From Algoriphagus sp. A40 (GTDB lineage Bacteria > Bacteroidota > Bacteroidia > Cytophagales > Cyclobacteriaceae): DNA of 64,000 nucleotides. Location: NCBI RefSeq assembly GCF_002002735.1, contig NZ_MUNY01000060.1, positions 1-64,000 on the forward strand, read 5' to 3'. The notes beneath the pieces are model-generated. The model saw nothing but the letters and a program-made list of their open reading frames with translations. It ran no database searches and was not told the DNA's origin. The first letter of the stretch is position 1, and the number at the start of each line of letters is the position of its first letter. Made by a program: the position numbers and the translations under genes. Shown in pieces: positions 40,200 to 48,782 of this stretch.

Positions 40200-42965
40200 T
40201 CAATAGTTTGTGCCTTGCAATAATTCTATTTCGTCCCATGTCAACCAGGTACTCATCTCCTGGATAGCATCAGTGGCATAATTGTCCAAACCGATTCGTT
40301 TTGCTGCCTGAACTTTTCGGATCCAAAGCAAAGGATCCTTGCTGAATTCACTTGCGGTATTGAGCAATTCATATTGGGCCAAAGGGTCTGGCAATCTGTC
40401 AGCTGCACTGAGAATCAGGGGAGTCCGATAGGGATTTGCTGTCAATTCTTCTCCCGCCTGAAGAAATTCAGTAAAGGCGGAAAGTGAGGTCTGATTGGAC
40501 CAATCAGGGTTTTCAAGAAACTGGCTTAGTTTTTCCTCGTTTTCAACTTTTCCTTTTAGGGAATTTCCCAGTTCGTTCAATTGAAATTTAGTCAAGCCGT
40601 GAGCTTTTCTTTCCAAAAGCAGGTAAGCCAAAGTCGCTTTCATTTCCACAGAGCCAAGCGCATTCCATTGGTCAAAAAGCTTGTCCGGAATCGTCTGATT
40701 GAATTTGGAAAGCATGGTCAACAGTTCATCCTGAGAATTTGAAATTGGAACCTGGTATTTGGCTCTAAATTCTGTCGCTTTTTCTCCAAATCCGCCAAGA
40801 TCCAAAATAGCCAAATGATAGGGTCTGAATGCCTTGAACCCTTTTTCTTCAGCGGCAATGATGTCTTTAGAAGACTTTTCAAAATCCAGATTCCTGGCCA
40901 AAATTCCGGCAGTCAGGTTGAGGTAATAGCCGGCATCACCTGAATTTCGGAAGGCCAAACCATTCAGATTTTTCACAGCCTCGGTCACCCTTCCCGCTGC
41001 CAAACTTCGGATAGAAGCGGTTTCCTGAACCTGCATCAGGTATTCCAGCATTTCTGGCGCTTTGCTGGTGGAATCAATCCAAACCAGATCCTCAGAAGTA
41101 TTTGTTAAAGATTTGATGGAAAAAAGATTTCTGATTCCTGCATTCAAAAGCATGGGAGAGGTCTCTTTGTCAAGCAATTCCCAAAGGCTTTTCAATTCAG
41201 CGGGAGAACTTGCCTCTCCGAGCTGATTTTTCCTCGCCAATTGATTGATTTTGGTGATCAATTCCTCGCCTGAACCTGTCTCAATTTGGTCTTTTTGAAG
41301 TTTGCTTTGCATTGCAATCAAGTTGGCGGAAAGTACCGGATCTGAAGTTTGGTGTTCGGACAAAAGTTGAAGTGCTTCCTCAGGTTTTTGAACTTTCACA
41401 TAAAGCAAAGCCAGGTTATTGATCAAATAGGGATTTCCCGGGAATCTTTTCAATCCGTTTTCAAGATAAAAAACTGCCTCAAAAGGCTTGTTTTCACGAA
41501 TCATCCTCGAACTCAGAAGGAGGATATCATCCACCTGAGGAGCTTCTGAAAAGCTTTGGTTCAAATGCTCTTTGGCAAGTGTTGGTTGGTTGAGTTCAAA
41601 AAGAAGCTGCGCTGTGGCGTTTTTTGCTTTTTGGTTTTTTCGGAATGCCGCCCAAGCGTTTTCGTACAGAATACTTGCTTCCAGTTTTTGGCCGGTTTGA
41701 TAGTAATAATCACCAAGAATATTGGTCGTCAGTGAATTGACCTGAGGCGCCAGGATAGCGTCCATGTAGATCGTCACCACCAAAACAGTAATCATGCCTC
41801 CGACCCGTAGGTGATAATAGGGTAGTGAAAAAGGCTTATAGAGAATCTTGTCAACCGATTTTCCCGAATCCATCACAGACAAAAAATTACTCAGTATGTA
41901 AACGATAAAAAACAGCGTAAATCCAAACTGAGAATAAACAATCAAATGTTTTAAAAACTCTTCCGCTGCTTGATTTCCGGAGATTTCCAGCTTCCAGATC
42001 ACCCAAAATGTGACTGAGAATCCGATTAGAAAGAGAGCTTTAAGAAATGCAGGCTTGGCTGCAACTTCAGGCTCCTGTTGAAATTTGGCAGAAGAAGAAA
42101 TCCAACCCAAAATCCCGATAGGAAGGACCAGGTAAAGCGGCGAAAAAGTGGGGAAAGGAAGATTTACTTCCCCTTTCAGATCCAAAAGCAAAAAAATCAA
42201 AGTCAAAATATACAGCGCTCCAATTCCCAGGATTTGCCAGGAAATCTTCATGTTGATGTTTTGATTGGCTCTCGCCAAAAGCAAATAGGTCCCAGAGATC
42301 AACCCATGCCCTTGCCAGAAAACCCAGGCAATGGACATTCCCAATCCGAGGATCAAGCTTTGTTCGGCGATATAAAGTTGTGGGTTGGCAATCGGACTGA
42401 GTTTGATTAAAGCGATAATAGCCGAACCCGAAGTCACTAAAACAGTCAGCCATCTCATCCAAAAGGCTGAATCCGGTTTCCAAACATGGAAATAAATCAC
42501 CGGTAGAATGGTGCCCGCAATCAGGATGATCAGCGGAGTATTTGAACTTGGAGAACCGATATTGAGCCCGTTGGAATTGGAAAGGGTCAAAAGCACAATC
42601 CACGCTGCTCCGGCAATCAGGAATGGGATCTTTTTGAATGTGCTGAAAAGTGCCAAAGCAGACACCGCGACCAAGAAAACTATTCCTCCAAAAAGATAAC
42701 TTTCCACAAGGGTAAATCCCGGAGGAAGGGAGTGAAACTCCTGAAAAACCAGAAAATTATCAACCTGAATGGGAAAGGAAAGAGTACCCAGATTCACCCA
42801 ATCGAGCGGAACGGCAATGGTATCCAAAAAGGCTGCCGGAGCAATATTAGGATAATATGCAGATCCGAAAAGGATCGCATGAAGTGCAAAAAGCCCTCCC
42901 GACACTAAAAGCAGGAGGGCTGAGATTTTTGCAAATGAATTCGAAAATGAGGAGTTATTCAGCAT
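40200..42965 (-). CDS. Large membrane protein with C-terminal TPR repeats
   Basis: This 921-residue protein has an N-terminal half with about 11 hydrophobic helices (residues 15-405), for example ISALLLLVSGGLFALHAILF and PLIILIAGTILPVIYFHVW. A soluble half (about 410-921) made of helical TPR-like repeats follows (GDYYYQTGQKLEASILYENAWAAF; RFPGNPYLINNLALLYVKVQKPEEALQLL). No enzyme motif is visible in the membrane part. The architecture resembles O-antigen-ligase-like or PMT-like Wzy_C proteins with TPR tails, but lacks their clear signatures. It starts two bases after gatC and ends the globin-plsC-gatC operon, an odd place for so large a gene. Confidence 0.82.
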   Translation of the reverse strand: MLNNSSFSNSFAKISALLLLVSGGLFALHAILFGSAYYPNIAPAAFLDTIAVPLDWVNLGTLSFPIQVDNFLVFQEFHSLPPGFTLVESYLFGGIVFLVAVSALALFSTFKKIPFLIAGAAWIVLLTLSNSNGLNIGSPSSNTPLIILIAGTILPVIYFHVWKPDSAFWMRWLTVLVTSGSAIIALIKLSPIANPQLYIAEQSLILGLGMSIAWVFWQGHGLISGTYLLLARANQNINMKISWQILGIGALYILTLIFLLLDLKGEVNLPFPTFSPLYLVLPIGILGWISSSAKFQQEPEVAAKPAFLKALFLIGFSVTFWVIWKLEISGNQAAEEFLKHLIVYSQFGFTLFFIVYILSNFLSVMDSGKSVDKILYKPFSLPYYHLRVGGMITVLVVTIYMDAILAPQVNSLTTNILGDYYYQTGQKLEASILYENAWAAFRKNQKAKNATAQLLFELNQPTLAKEHLNQSFSEAPQVDDILLLSSRMIRENKPFEAVFYLENGLKRFPGNPYLINNLALLYVKVQKPEEALQLLSEHQTSDPVLSANLIAMQSKLQKDQIETGSGEELITKINQLARKNQLGEASSPAELKSLWELLDKETSPMLLNAGIRNLFSIKSLTNTSEDLVWIDSTSKAPEMLEYLMQVQETASIRSLAAGRVTEAVKNLNGLAFRNSGDAGYYLNLTAGILARNLDFEKSSKDIIAAEEKGFKAFRPYHLAILDLGGFGEKATEFRAKYQVPISNSQDELLTMLSKFNQTIPDKLFDQWNALGSVEMKATLAYLLLERKAHGLTKFQLNELGNSLKGKVENEEKLSQFLENPDWSNQTSLSAFTEFLQAGEELTANPYRTPLILSAADRLPDPLAQYELLNTASEFSKDPLLWIRKVQAAKRIGLDNYATDAIQEMSTWLTWDEIELLQGTNY

Positions 42966-42967
42966 TC

Positions 42968-43255
42968 TTATTCCAAAACCTTCGGTACGCGGAAGTAGTC
43001 AGCATCCTTTTTTGGAGCATTTTTAAGGCCTGCTTCGTGGCTGAGATGTTTTCCTGCTTTGTCTTCACGCATGTCATTGACCTCCGAAGACATGGTCGTC
43101 AGAGGTTCAATATCGGTGGTGTCAAGTTCATTGAGTTGCTCCACCCAGTCCAGAATCTGAGACATGTCTTTCGACATTTTTTCAGCAGAACTTTCGTCAA
43201 ATTCCAATCTCGCCAGGTGCGCGATTTTCTTAATTGAGTCTTTATCTATTTTCAT
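42968..43255 (-). CDS. gatC: Asp-tRNA(Asn)/Glu-tRNA(Gln) amidotransferase subunit C
   Basis: This 95-residue protein wraps the GatA-GatB interface of the enzyme that converts mischarged Glu-tRNA(Gln) or Asp-tRNA(Asn) to the amide. IKKIAHLARLEFDESSAEKM (about 8-27), the SQILDWVEQLNELDTTDIEP block and the tail DADYFRVPKVLE with its VPKVLE ending are characteristic. Its ATG overlaps the plsC stop (ATGA), and the large membrane gene follows two bases later. gatA and gatB are not in the window, as is common in this phylum. Confidence 0.93.
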   Translation of the reverse strand: MKIDKDSIKKIAHLARLEFDESSAEKMSKDMSQILDWVEQLNELDTTDIEPLTTMSSEVNDMREDKAGKHLSHEAGLKNAPKKDADYFRVPKVLE

Positions 43256-44004
43256 TTTTGAGATTTCTGGGAATGAGTTGCAGGATTATCCAAATCCAAT
43301 TGCGTTTGAATCGTCTCAAAACATTTTTGCTTTAAGCTTTCAACTGAATCAAAATCTTTTGGATCCAAAGCCTTATGAAAAACCATTTTAGCCGATCTTC
43401 GGTGCACCAAAAACTGGTTGTCCTCGGGCAAAATTAGATGATTAAAGGATAAAGTGACAGGGATAATCGGGATTTGTTTCTCCATAGCTAGGCGAAAAGC
43501 TCCGTTTTTAAATGGAATCATCTTTGGGGGATGCTGGGTGTAAATTCCCCCTTCGGGAAAAAGCACGATTCCGCTTCCGTTGTCTAATGCAATTCCGGCT
43601 CTTCGCATAGTTTCTGCCCTACTTTTCATGCGGTCCCGATCCACTGCGATGTGCAATTTTTTGAAATAATATCCGAAAAGGGGAGCATTTCGGATAGAAG
43701 CTTTTCCGACAAAAAGAACGTCACCGGGGATAAAACCCATCATCGCCACGTCCAGATAGCTGAAATGGTTTGCTAGAAAAATGTAGGGTTTGCCTTTTTC
43801 AATTTTTTCCTGCTTTTCAATTTTGACAGGAATTAAGATCAAAGAAAAGTAAAACCTTGCCCAATAACGGTTGATTTTTCGCCCATATTTATTCCAATCT
43901 GGTACCCAAATGCAGACCAGGATAAAAGGAAAAATGAGCAGGAAAGTCAAAACGAAAGTCACTGCCGCATAGATGGAATGAATCCGTGGCAGCAACTTAC
44001 TCAT
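43252..44004 (-). CDS. 1-acyl-glycerol-3-phosphate acyltransferase (PlsC-like)
   Basis: This 250-residue inner-membrane acyltransferase acylates lysophosphatidate to phosphatidate. One or two N-terminal hydrophobic helices (about 10-35) precede the motifs: NHFSYLD (NHx4D, about 77-83), KASIRNAPLFGYYFKK, and FPEGGIYTQHPPKMIPFKNGAF (motif III, about 153-174). It overlaps the globin gene by eight bases and gatC by four, so the three are translationally coupled. Confidence 0.9.
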   Translation of the reverse strand: MSKLLPRIHSIYAAVTFVLTFLLIFPFILVCIWVPDWNKYGRKINRYWARFYFSLILIPVKIEKQEKIEKGKPYIFLANHFSYLDVAMMGFIPGDVLFVGKASIRNAPLFGYYFKKLHIAVDRDRMKSRAETMRRAGIALDNGSGIVLFPEGGIYTQHPPKMIPFKNGAFRLAMEKQIPIIPVTLSFNHLILPEDNQFLVHRRSAKMVFHKALDPKDFDSVESLKQKCFETIQTQLDLDNPATHSQKSQK

Positions 44005-44371
44005 GGTTGATCATGTGGTTGGCGGCTTTGATGAAATAACCCATCATCATTTCTTTGGCGTTTTGTTCGGGATTGAGTTTGTCAAGTGCTTTCAGCATAG
44101 CATTGAGCCAATGATCCCTAATTGATGGGTCGATTTTCCAGTCCAGATGCCGCATTCTCAGTCTTGGATGCCCTCTTTCCTCTAGGTAGGTTTGTGGCCC
44201 TCCGAATACCTGGAGCAAAAAAAGAAAAAGTCTCCGCTCGGCAGGAGCCAAATCCTCAGGATAGAGCTTTTTCAAAGCTTGATTTTGTGCTACCTCCAGA
44301 TAAAAATATCGGGCAAGCAATCGTATTTGATCTTCGCCGATCAGTTCATAAATGGACTGAAATGGATTCAT
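43997..44371 (-). CDS. Group II truncated hemoglobin
   Basis: This 124-residue globin carries heme and binds oxygen or NO in the cytosol. The family features are the LYPEDLAPAERRLFLFLLQVFGGP block (CD to E region), YLEERGHPRLRMRHLDW with the proximal His in the LRMRH segment, and RDHWLNAMLKAL (G-helix with Trp). The short length and the RGHPRLRMRH signature match the trHbO/YjbI group. It leads a short operon with plsC and gatC and starts 28 bases after nfeD ends. Confidence 0.9.
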   Translation of the reverse strand: MNPFQSIYELIGEDQIRLLARYFYLEVAQNQALKKLYPEDLAPAERRLFLFLLQVFGGPQTYLEERGHPRLRMRHLDWKIDPSIRDHWLNAMLKALDKLNPEQNAKEMMMGYFIKAANHMINHE

Positions 44372-44399
44372 GCCGCAAACTTAGGGAAATCTTCCACTT

Positions 44400-45743
44400 T
44401 CAGGCCTCTGATTTTTTGACTTTCAGGGAGGTGCCTTCTGTGGAGATGACAATGATTTTTTCCCCTTGATCAATAAATTCTCCCCGTGAATAGGCATCAT
44501 ATATTTCACCATCGATTTCGACTTTTCCGCTGGGTCTCAAGCGGGAGTGAACGATACCAGAAGTGCCAAGTAGGCTGTCAGAGTAAAATGATGAGGTATA
44601 GCCTTGACTGCGTTCTTGAGTTGTGGCCAAAGTAATGTGCTTGAAAGCTCCCCATTCGTTGACTTTGGGTGTGAGCCAAAAGACCAGTCCAACCGATGCC
44701 AAAGCTGCCAAAATCACGGTTAAAAGAGCTCCAAAAAGTTGTGAAGCCGGTACAAAGTCAAAGTTGAAATCCTGATTGGGAACCATCCCGAGCACCAGTC
44801 CACCGATAATGCACACGATACCCATAACTCCGAAAATCCCGAAACCCGGAATGACAAACAGCTCTACTGCTAAAAGAATAATACCGCAAACAAATACCAA
44901 AATCTCCCAGTTTTCGGCCAGCCCGTTAAGATAGTATGGGATAAAATAGAGCAAAGTGGCAATGATGGCTGCTAAAAGCGGAAACCCAACACCAGGTGTC
45001 TGAAGCTCGAAATAGATTCCCCCAATGATGATCAGGATCAAGACTCCGCTGATTGCAGGGCTTAAGAAAAAGGAGATTATCTTATCAACGGTGTCTTCTT
45101 CATAGGCCAGGATCTCAGCTTTTTCCAGGTTTTGTGATTTCAGTATTTCTTCAATGGAATCAAATTCTCCTTCACAAAAACCGTGTTTGATCGCTTCCGA
45201 AACCGAAAAAGTAATCACTGAACCGGCTTCTGAAATGCCCTCTATCACGATTTTCTCATCCACCATTGCTTCAGCAATTTTTGGATCCCTGCCTGTTGCT
45301 TCAGCCGTACTACGCATCATGGATCTCATGTAGGATTGGTACTTGTCCGGTGCAGCTGCGCCGTCAGCTCCATTTACAACTGTTGCTGCTCCAATGCTGG
45401 ATCCCGGTGCCATGTAGATGCTGTCACAGGCGATCGAAATCAAGGCACCGGCTGAGGCGGCGTCTTTGTTGATGAACACATAAATCGGGATTTCACTTTC
45501 GAGAATCTGGGTCCGGATCTCATCCGCATCAGTGACCACCCCGCCATAGGTGTCCATTTCAATAATAATTAGCCCAGCCTCGCTTTTTTTAGCTTCTTCC
45601 AATGCAATTTGAACACGGCGATTCATGGCTGGATCGATGTCCGCATCGATTTTGAAAGTAAATACTTTCACGGGCTTTTCCTGGGCAAAAAGAGAAAAGC
45701 TGATCAAGCCTAAAAGAAAAAAGAAGAAATAGCGAAGTAGCAT
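44400..45743 (-). CDS. NfeD-type membrane-bound serine protease
   Basis: This 447-residue protein has a Sec signal (LLRYFFFFLLGLISFSLFAQ), a ClpP-like protease domain (about 25-215), about five hydrophobic segments (about 230-390), and a C-terminal OB-fold domain (about 390-447). The catalytic Ser is in DAASAGALISIACD and the Lys in KYQSYMRSMM. IEMDTYGGVV is the ClpP-like strand-turn. Long NfeD proteases cut stomatin-like membrane proteins. I use the ATG at 45743, since it gives a good signal peptide. The longer frame to 45785 adds PYLFLLILPF ahead of it. No stomatin gene is adjacent. Confidence 0.9.
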   Translation of the reverse strand: MLLRYFFFFLLGLISFSLFAQEKPVKVFTFKIDADIDPAMNRRVQIALEEAKKSEAGLIIIEMDTYGGVVTDADEIRTQILESEIPIYVFINKDAASAGALISIACDSIYMAPGSSIGAATVVNGADGAAAPDKYQSYMRSMMRSTAEATGRDPKIAEAMVDEKIVIEGISEAGSVITFSVSEAIKHGFCEGEFDSIEEILKSQNLEKAEILAYEEDTVDKIISFFLSPAISGVLILIIIGGIYFELQTPGVGFPLLAAIIATLLYFIPYYLNGLAENWEILVFVCGIILLAVELFVIPGFGIFGVMGIVCIIGGLVLGMVPNQDFNFDFVPASQLFGALLTVILAALASVGLVFWLTPKVNEWGAFKHITLATTQERSQGYTSSFYSDSLLGTSGIVHSRLRPSGKVEIDGEIYDAYSRGEFIDQGEKIIVISTEGTSLKVKKSEA

Positions 45744-45947
45744 TTTGAATGGGAGAATAAGTAGGAAAAGATAAGGATCACCCAATCAATACGCCAATAT
45801 TTTGTTTTAAGATTCCAAACTGGGTTTATCGAAATTCTATGATAGGAAATTAAGGTGTGAAAAAGCCTTCACGCGCCATTTCTAGCATAATTCTTGCGAA
45901 ATGACTCATGAAATTTTTGAAATATTTCAATCAATATCCCGATTACT

Positions 45948-47138
45948 ATGATTTCCAAATTCAAATTCTTAAGCGCTCTTCTGTTGGTTTTGGGTTTAAC
46001 TCTTTCTTATTCACAAGCTTCCGAGTTGATCGCAGGAGACTCGATTGGGATAGAAAGAGTAGGAGACAAAACCTTCATTTTGCATAAGGTATCTCCGCAA
46101 GAGACTCTATTTGCAATTTCCAGAAAGTACCAGGTGCCTGTTGGGGAAATTCAAAATGCAAATGAAGTCCTAAAGCAGGGTTTGAAAATCGGCCAGACCA
46201 TCCGGGTTCCATACATTGAAAAAAACGCAGTTGCTTCAGGCTCCACTCTCCATAAAGTCAATCCGGGTGAAACTCTTTTTTCAATCTCCAAAAAATATGG
46301 GGTGTCTGTAGATTCACTCAAGCAGTGGAACAAACTTTTGGGAAATGACCTGAGTGTTGGACAGGCCCTGGTTGTGAAAGAAACAGGTTTGGCAAACAAT
46401 CCTACGACCACATCACCCGCTCCAACTGTGGCAGCTACGACAACAGTCGCTACTACTCCGGTGATAGTGGAAAACCAAACCAAATCACAGCCGAAACCAG
46501 TTGAGAAAAAGGTGGAAGAACCGAAAACCAAACCGGAAGCCACCAAGCCTCAGCCAGAGTCTATCAAAACTTCGAACCCGACCACAACCACCGTCGCCAA
46601 TACAACTCCTATTGCTCCCGGAGAGTGGATTTCCCATACTGTAAAACAGGGAGAGACCTTATTTTCACTTTCTACCCAGTATAATTCCAGTGTAGAGGAT
46701 TTGATCAAGTGGAATGCTTTGACATCCAATAACCTACGTTCTGGTCAAATGATCAAAGTGGGCAGAGCCCCGGAAGGGCCTTCGACCGTTCCTGTGATCG
46801 GCACTCCAAAAGTTGCCGCTTCTTCGGCTGAAATGACTGTTGATCCAACTCCCGAAAATACTTCAGGAGGTTTTAAAAACGTCACCGAAACTGGTCAAGC
46901 TGAACTCATTGAAGGAACTGGAGGACACAAAAAATACCTGGTCTTGCACCGCTCCGCTCCGGTAGGAAGTATTATGCGGGTGAAAAATGAGGAGAACGAC
47001 CTGACGATTTTTGCCAGGGTAGTCGGAACCCTTCCCGAAACAGGAGACAACTCCAAATTGGTGATCAAACTTTCTCAGGCAGCTTTTGATCAGCTGAAGG
47101 CTGTGAATCAGCGATTCCCGGTTGAGGTGCTTTATTGA
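45948..47138 (+). CDS. Exported LysM protein with RlpA-like C-terminal domain
   Basis: This 396-residue protein has a Sec signal (MISKFKFLSALLLVLGLTLSYSQA) and three LysM peptidoglycan-binding repeats at about 48-91, 99-144 and 226-272 (KVSPQETLFAISRKYQVPVG; KVNPGETLFSISKKYGVSVD; TVKQGETLFSLSTQYNSSVE). A Pro/Thr/Lys-rich linker (about 147-225) separates the second and third. The last 80 residues (HKKYLVLHRSAPVGSIMRVKNEENDLTIFARVVGTLPETGDN) resemble a double-psi-beta-barrel domain of the RlpA type, but lack the enzyme's full catalytic set. A cell-wall binding or remodelling role is likely. A terminator follows. Confidence 0.9.
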   Translation: MISKFKFLSALLLVLGLTLSYSQASELIAGDSIGIERVGDKTFILHKVSPQETLFAISRKYQVPVGEIQNANEVLKQGLKIGQTIRVPYIEKNAVASGSTLHKVNPGETLFSISKKYGVSVDSLKQWNKLLGNDLSVGQALVVKETGLANNPTTTSPAPTVAATTTVATTPVIVENQTKSQPKPVEKKVEEPKTKPEATKPQPESIKTSNPTTTTVANTTPIAPGEWISHTVKQGETLFSLSTQYNSSVEDLIKWNALTSNNLRSGQMIKVGRAPEGPSTVPVIGTPKVAASSAEMTVDPTPENTSGGFKNVTETGQAELIEGTGGHKKYLVLHRSAPVGSIMRVKNEENDLTIFARVVGTLPETGDNSKLVIKLSQAAFDQLKAVNQRFPVEVLY

Positions 47139-47190
47139 TTTGAGGAAAACGATTCTAATAGATTCCAAAACTGATAAGTAAAAATTCTAC

Positions 47191-47225
47191 AAAAATCCCT
47201 CTCCCAATGACAGGAGGGGGATTTT
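47191..47225 (+). terminator. Terminator after the LysM gene
   Basis: AAAATCCC-CTCC and GGAG-GGGATTTT pair (one-base bulges) around seven bases and continue into T-rich DNA. Confidence 0.8.
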
Positions 47226-47271
47226 GTTTATGTCTAAACAATTGTGCCTCCACCCATAGCCGGATCTGGGC

Positions 47272-47302
47272 TTGGCTTTATAAGCGGTCAGCCGTACCTT
47301 TG
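47272..47302 (+). promoter_or_regulatory. Promoter of the membrane-protein/TIGR02757 operon
   Basis: TTGG (47272-47275), a spacer of about 19-20 and TACCTTTG (47295-47302, exact TAnnTTTG) fit the Bacteroidetes promoter. The ATG at 47321 is 19 bases after the box. Confidence 0.6.
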
Positions 47303-47320
47303 TCCAAGGAGTGCCTTACC

Positions 47321-47875
47321 ATGAACAAAGTCCAACTTTTCTTTCACCATACCTTTCGGTTTATCTGGAATGCCATTTTCATCATTTCCTATCCGATTTT
47401 GGCGAGTTTTGGATTGCTGTTTATCGGTATGACTTTTCTTTTTTCCAAGCTCTCCCAAGTGCTGACCCGAATCAGGCCAGAAGGCACTAAAGTTGTTTTG
47501 AAGGAAACTGAGTGGGAAACCATGCCTTTTTCCAAGGATTTGCTGGAAGCAAAAGTCTGCAAGCAGATCATGTTTGGGCCTTCGGGATTTAAGCTGAGAA
47601 GGAAAGATGGTGTGCCTTCTGTTTTGGAGGATTACGTTTTTGGAAACAAGGTCCGTGTTTTGGAAGAGGGCTATATCCTGGAAAAATGGAACACGCTTGA
47701 GTCGAAAGACATGCCTGATTTTGACATTTGTCTGTATGACCCAGACCAGGATTCAATCCGGTCGCTGACCAATATCAAATGTTTTGATTGGCATGTTTCC
47801 GAAAAAGTGGACAATGAACTTTCCTTCAAATGGTTTGACGGAACACAGGGCGGTGAAGTGAAAGTGGCCCTCTGA
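47321..47875 (+). CDS. Membrane-anchored hypothetical protein
   Basis: This 184-residue protein has one strong hydrophobic region near the N-terminus (FRFIWNAIFIISYPILASFGLLFIGMTFLF, about 10-39) and a soluble acidic domain with SRKDGVPSVLEDY-like and FKWFDGTQGGEVKVAL segments. I do not recognise the family. The start at 47321 is supported by a promoter. An upstream in-frame start at 47207 would begin before that promoter, within the end of the LysM terminator. Its TGA overlaps the next ATG (TGATG), so it is coupled to the TIGR02757 gene. Confidence 0.78.
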   Translation: MNKVQLFFHHTFRFIWNAIFIISYPILASFGLLFIGMTFLFSKLSQVLTRIRPEGTKVVLKETEWETMPFSKDLLEAKVCKQIMFGPSGFKLRRKDGVPSVLEDYVFGNKVRVLEEGYILEKWNTLESKDMPDFDICLYDPDQDSIRSLTNIKCFDWHVSEKVDNELSFKWFDGTQGGEVKVAL

Positions 47876-48642
47876 TGCAGAATCTGAAGGATTTTTTGGA
47901 CGAAAAAGTCGAGCAATACAATCAGCCGGGATTTATTCCAAACGATCCGATTTCTATTCCACACCGCTTCTCCAATAAACACGACATCGAGATTTCAGGT
48001 TTTTTTGCGGCCATTCTAGCTTGGGGACAGCGAAAGACCATCATCAACAAATGCCTGGAGCTTTTTCAGTTGATGGATAAAGCTCCTCATGATTTCCTTC
48101 TAAATCATCAGGAAAGCGATTTGAAGCCTTTTTTGAGTTTCAAACATCGCACTTTCAATGACGTGGACACTTTGTATTTCATCCACTTTCTAACATGGTT
48201 TTATCGGAATTATGAGACTCTTGAAGAAGCTTTTCTAAAAGGCCAAACCGGACATATTGATGCAATGGAGTCAATTTTGACCCAGTTTCATCATGTGTTC
48301 TTCAGTTTACAGGATTCACCGGCACGGACCAAAAAACACATTGCAACTCCTGTTCGAAAAGCTGCCTGCAAGCGGATAAATATGTATCTCCGCTGGATGG
48401 TGAGGACGGATGACAAAGGAGTTGATTTTGGATTATGGAAAAAAATCAGCCCTGCCCAACTGATCTGTCCCTGTGATTTGCATGTGGATCGGGTTGGGAG
48501 GAGGCTTGGTCTGATCACTAGAAAACAAACTGATTGGCTTACGGCAGTTCAGTTGACTGAAAAACTCCGTGAATTTGATCCCCGAGATCCGGTGAAATAT
48601 GATTTCGCGTTGTTCGGATTGGGGATTGAGGAGAAGTTTTAG
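47875..48642 (+). CDS. TIGR02757 family protein (DUF2400)
   Basis: This 255-residue cytosolic protein begins MQNLKDFLDEKVEQYNQPGF and contains FSNKHDIEISGFFAAILAWGQRKTIINKC, RWMVRTDDKGVDFGLWKKISPAQLICPCDLHVDRVGRRLGL and DPVKYDFALFGLGIEEKF. These are the defining blocks of the uncharacterised TIGR02757 family. The helical pattern and the CPCDLHVDR segment have been compared with HhH-GPD DNA glycosylases, but the catalytic role is unproven. It is translationally coupled to the membrane-protein gene. Confidence 0.9.
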   Translation: MQNLKDFLDEKVEQYNQPGFIPNDPISIPHRFSNKHDIEISGFFAAILAWGQRKTIINKCLELFQLMDKAPHDFLLNHQESDLKPFLSFKHRTFNDVDTLYFIHFLTWFYRNYETLEEAFLKGQTGHIDAMESILTQFHHVFFSLQDSPARTKKHIATPVRKAACKRINMYLRWMVRTDDKGVDFGLWKKISPAQLICPCDLHVDRVGRRLGLITRKQTDWLTAVQLTEKLREFDPRDPVKYDFALFGLGIEEKF

Positions 48643-48782
48643 TCAGTTAATGGATTATAGTCCATAGACGATAGTGCTATATGGAAAGGAAATGAATGTC
48701 TTTTTTCTCCTTAAACTACCGGAAGTGTTATAGTTATCTTTGATTTAAATGCTATGGACTATTGTCCATTGTCTATCCACTC

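Noticed and set aside
40200..42965. O-antigen ligase call for the 921-residue membrane-TPR protein
   Set aside because: The helices and TPR tail fit, but the ligase loop signatures are not visible.
47207..47320. Upstream start for the membrane-anchored protein
   Set aside because: It begins inside the LysM terminator and before the promoter at 47272-47302. The ATG at 47321 fits better.
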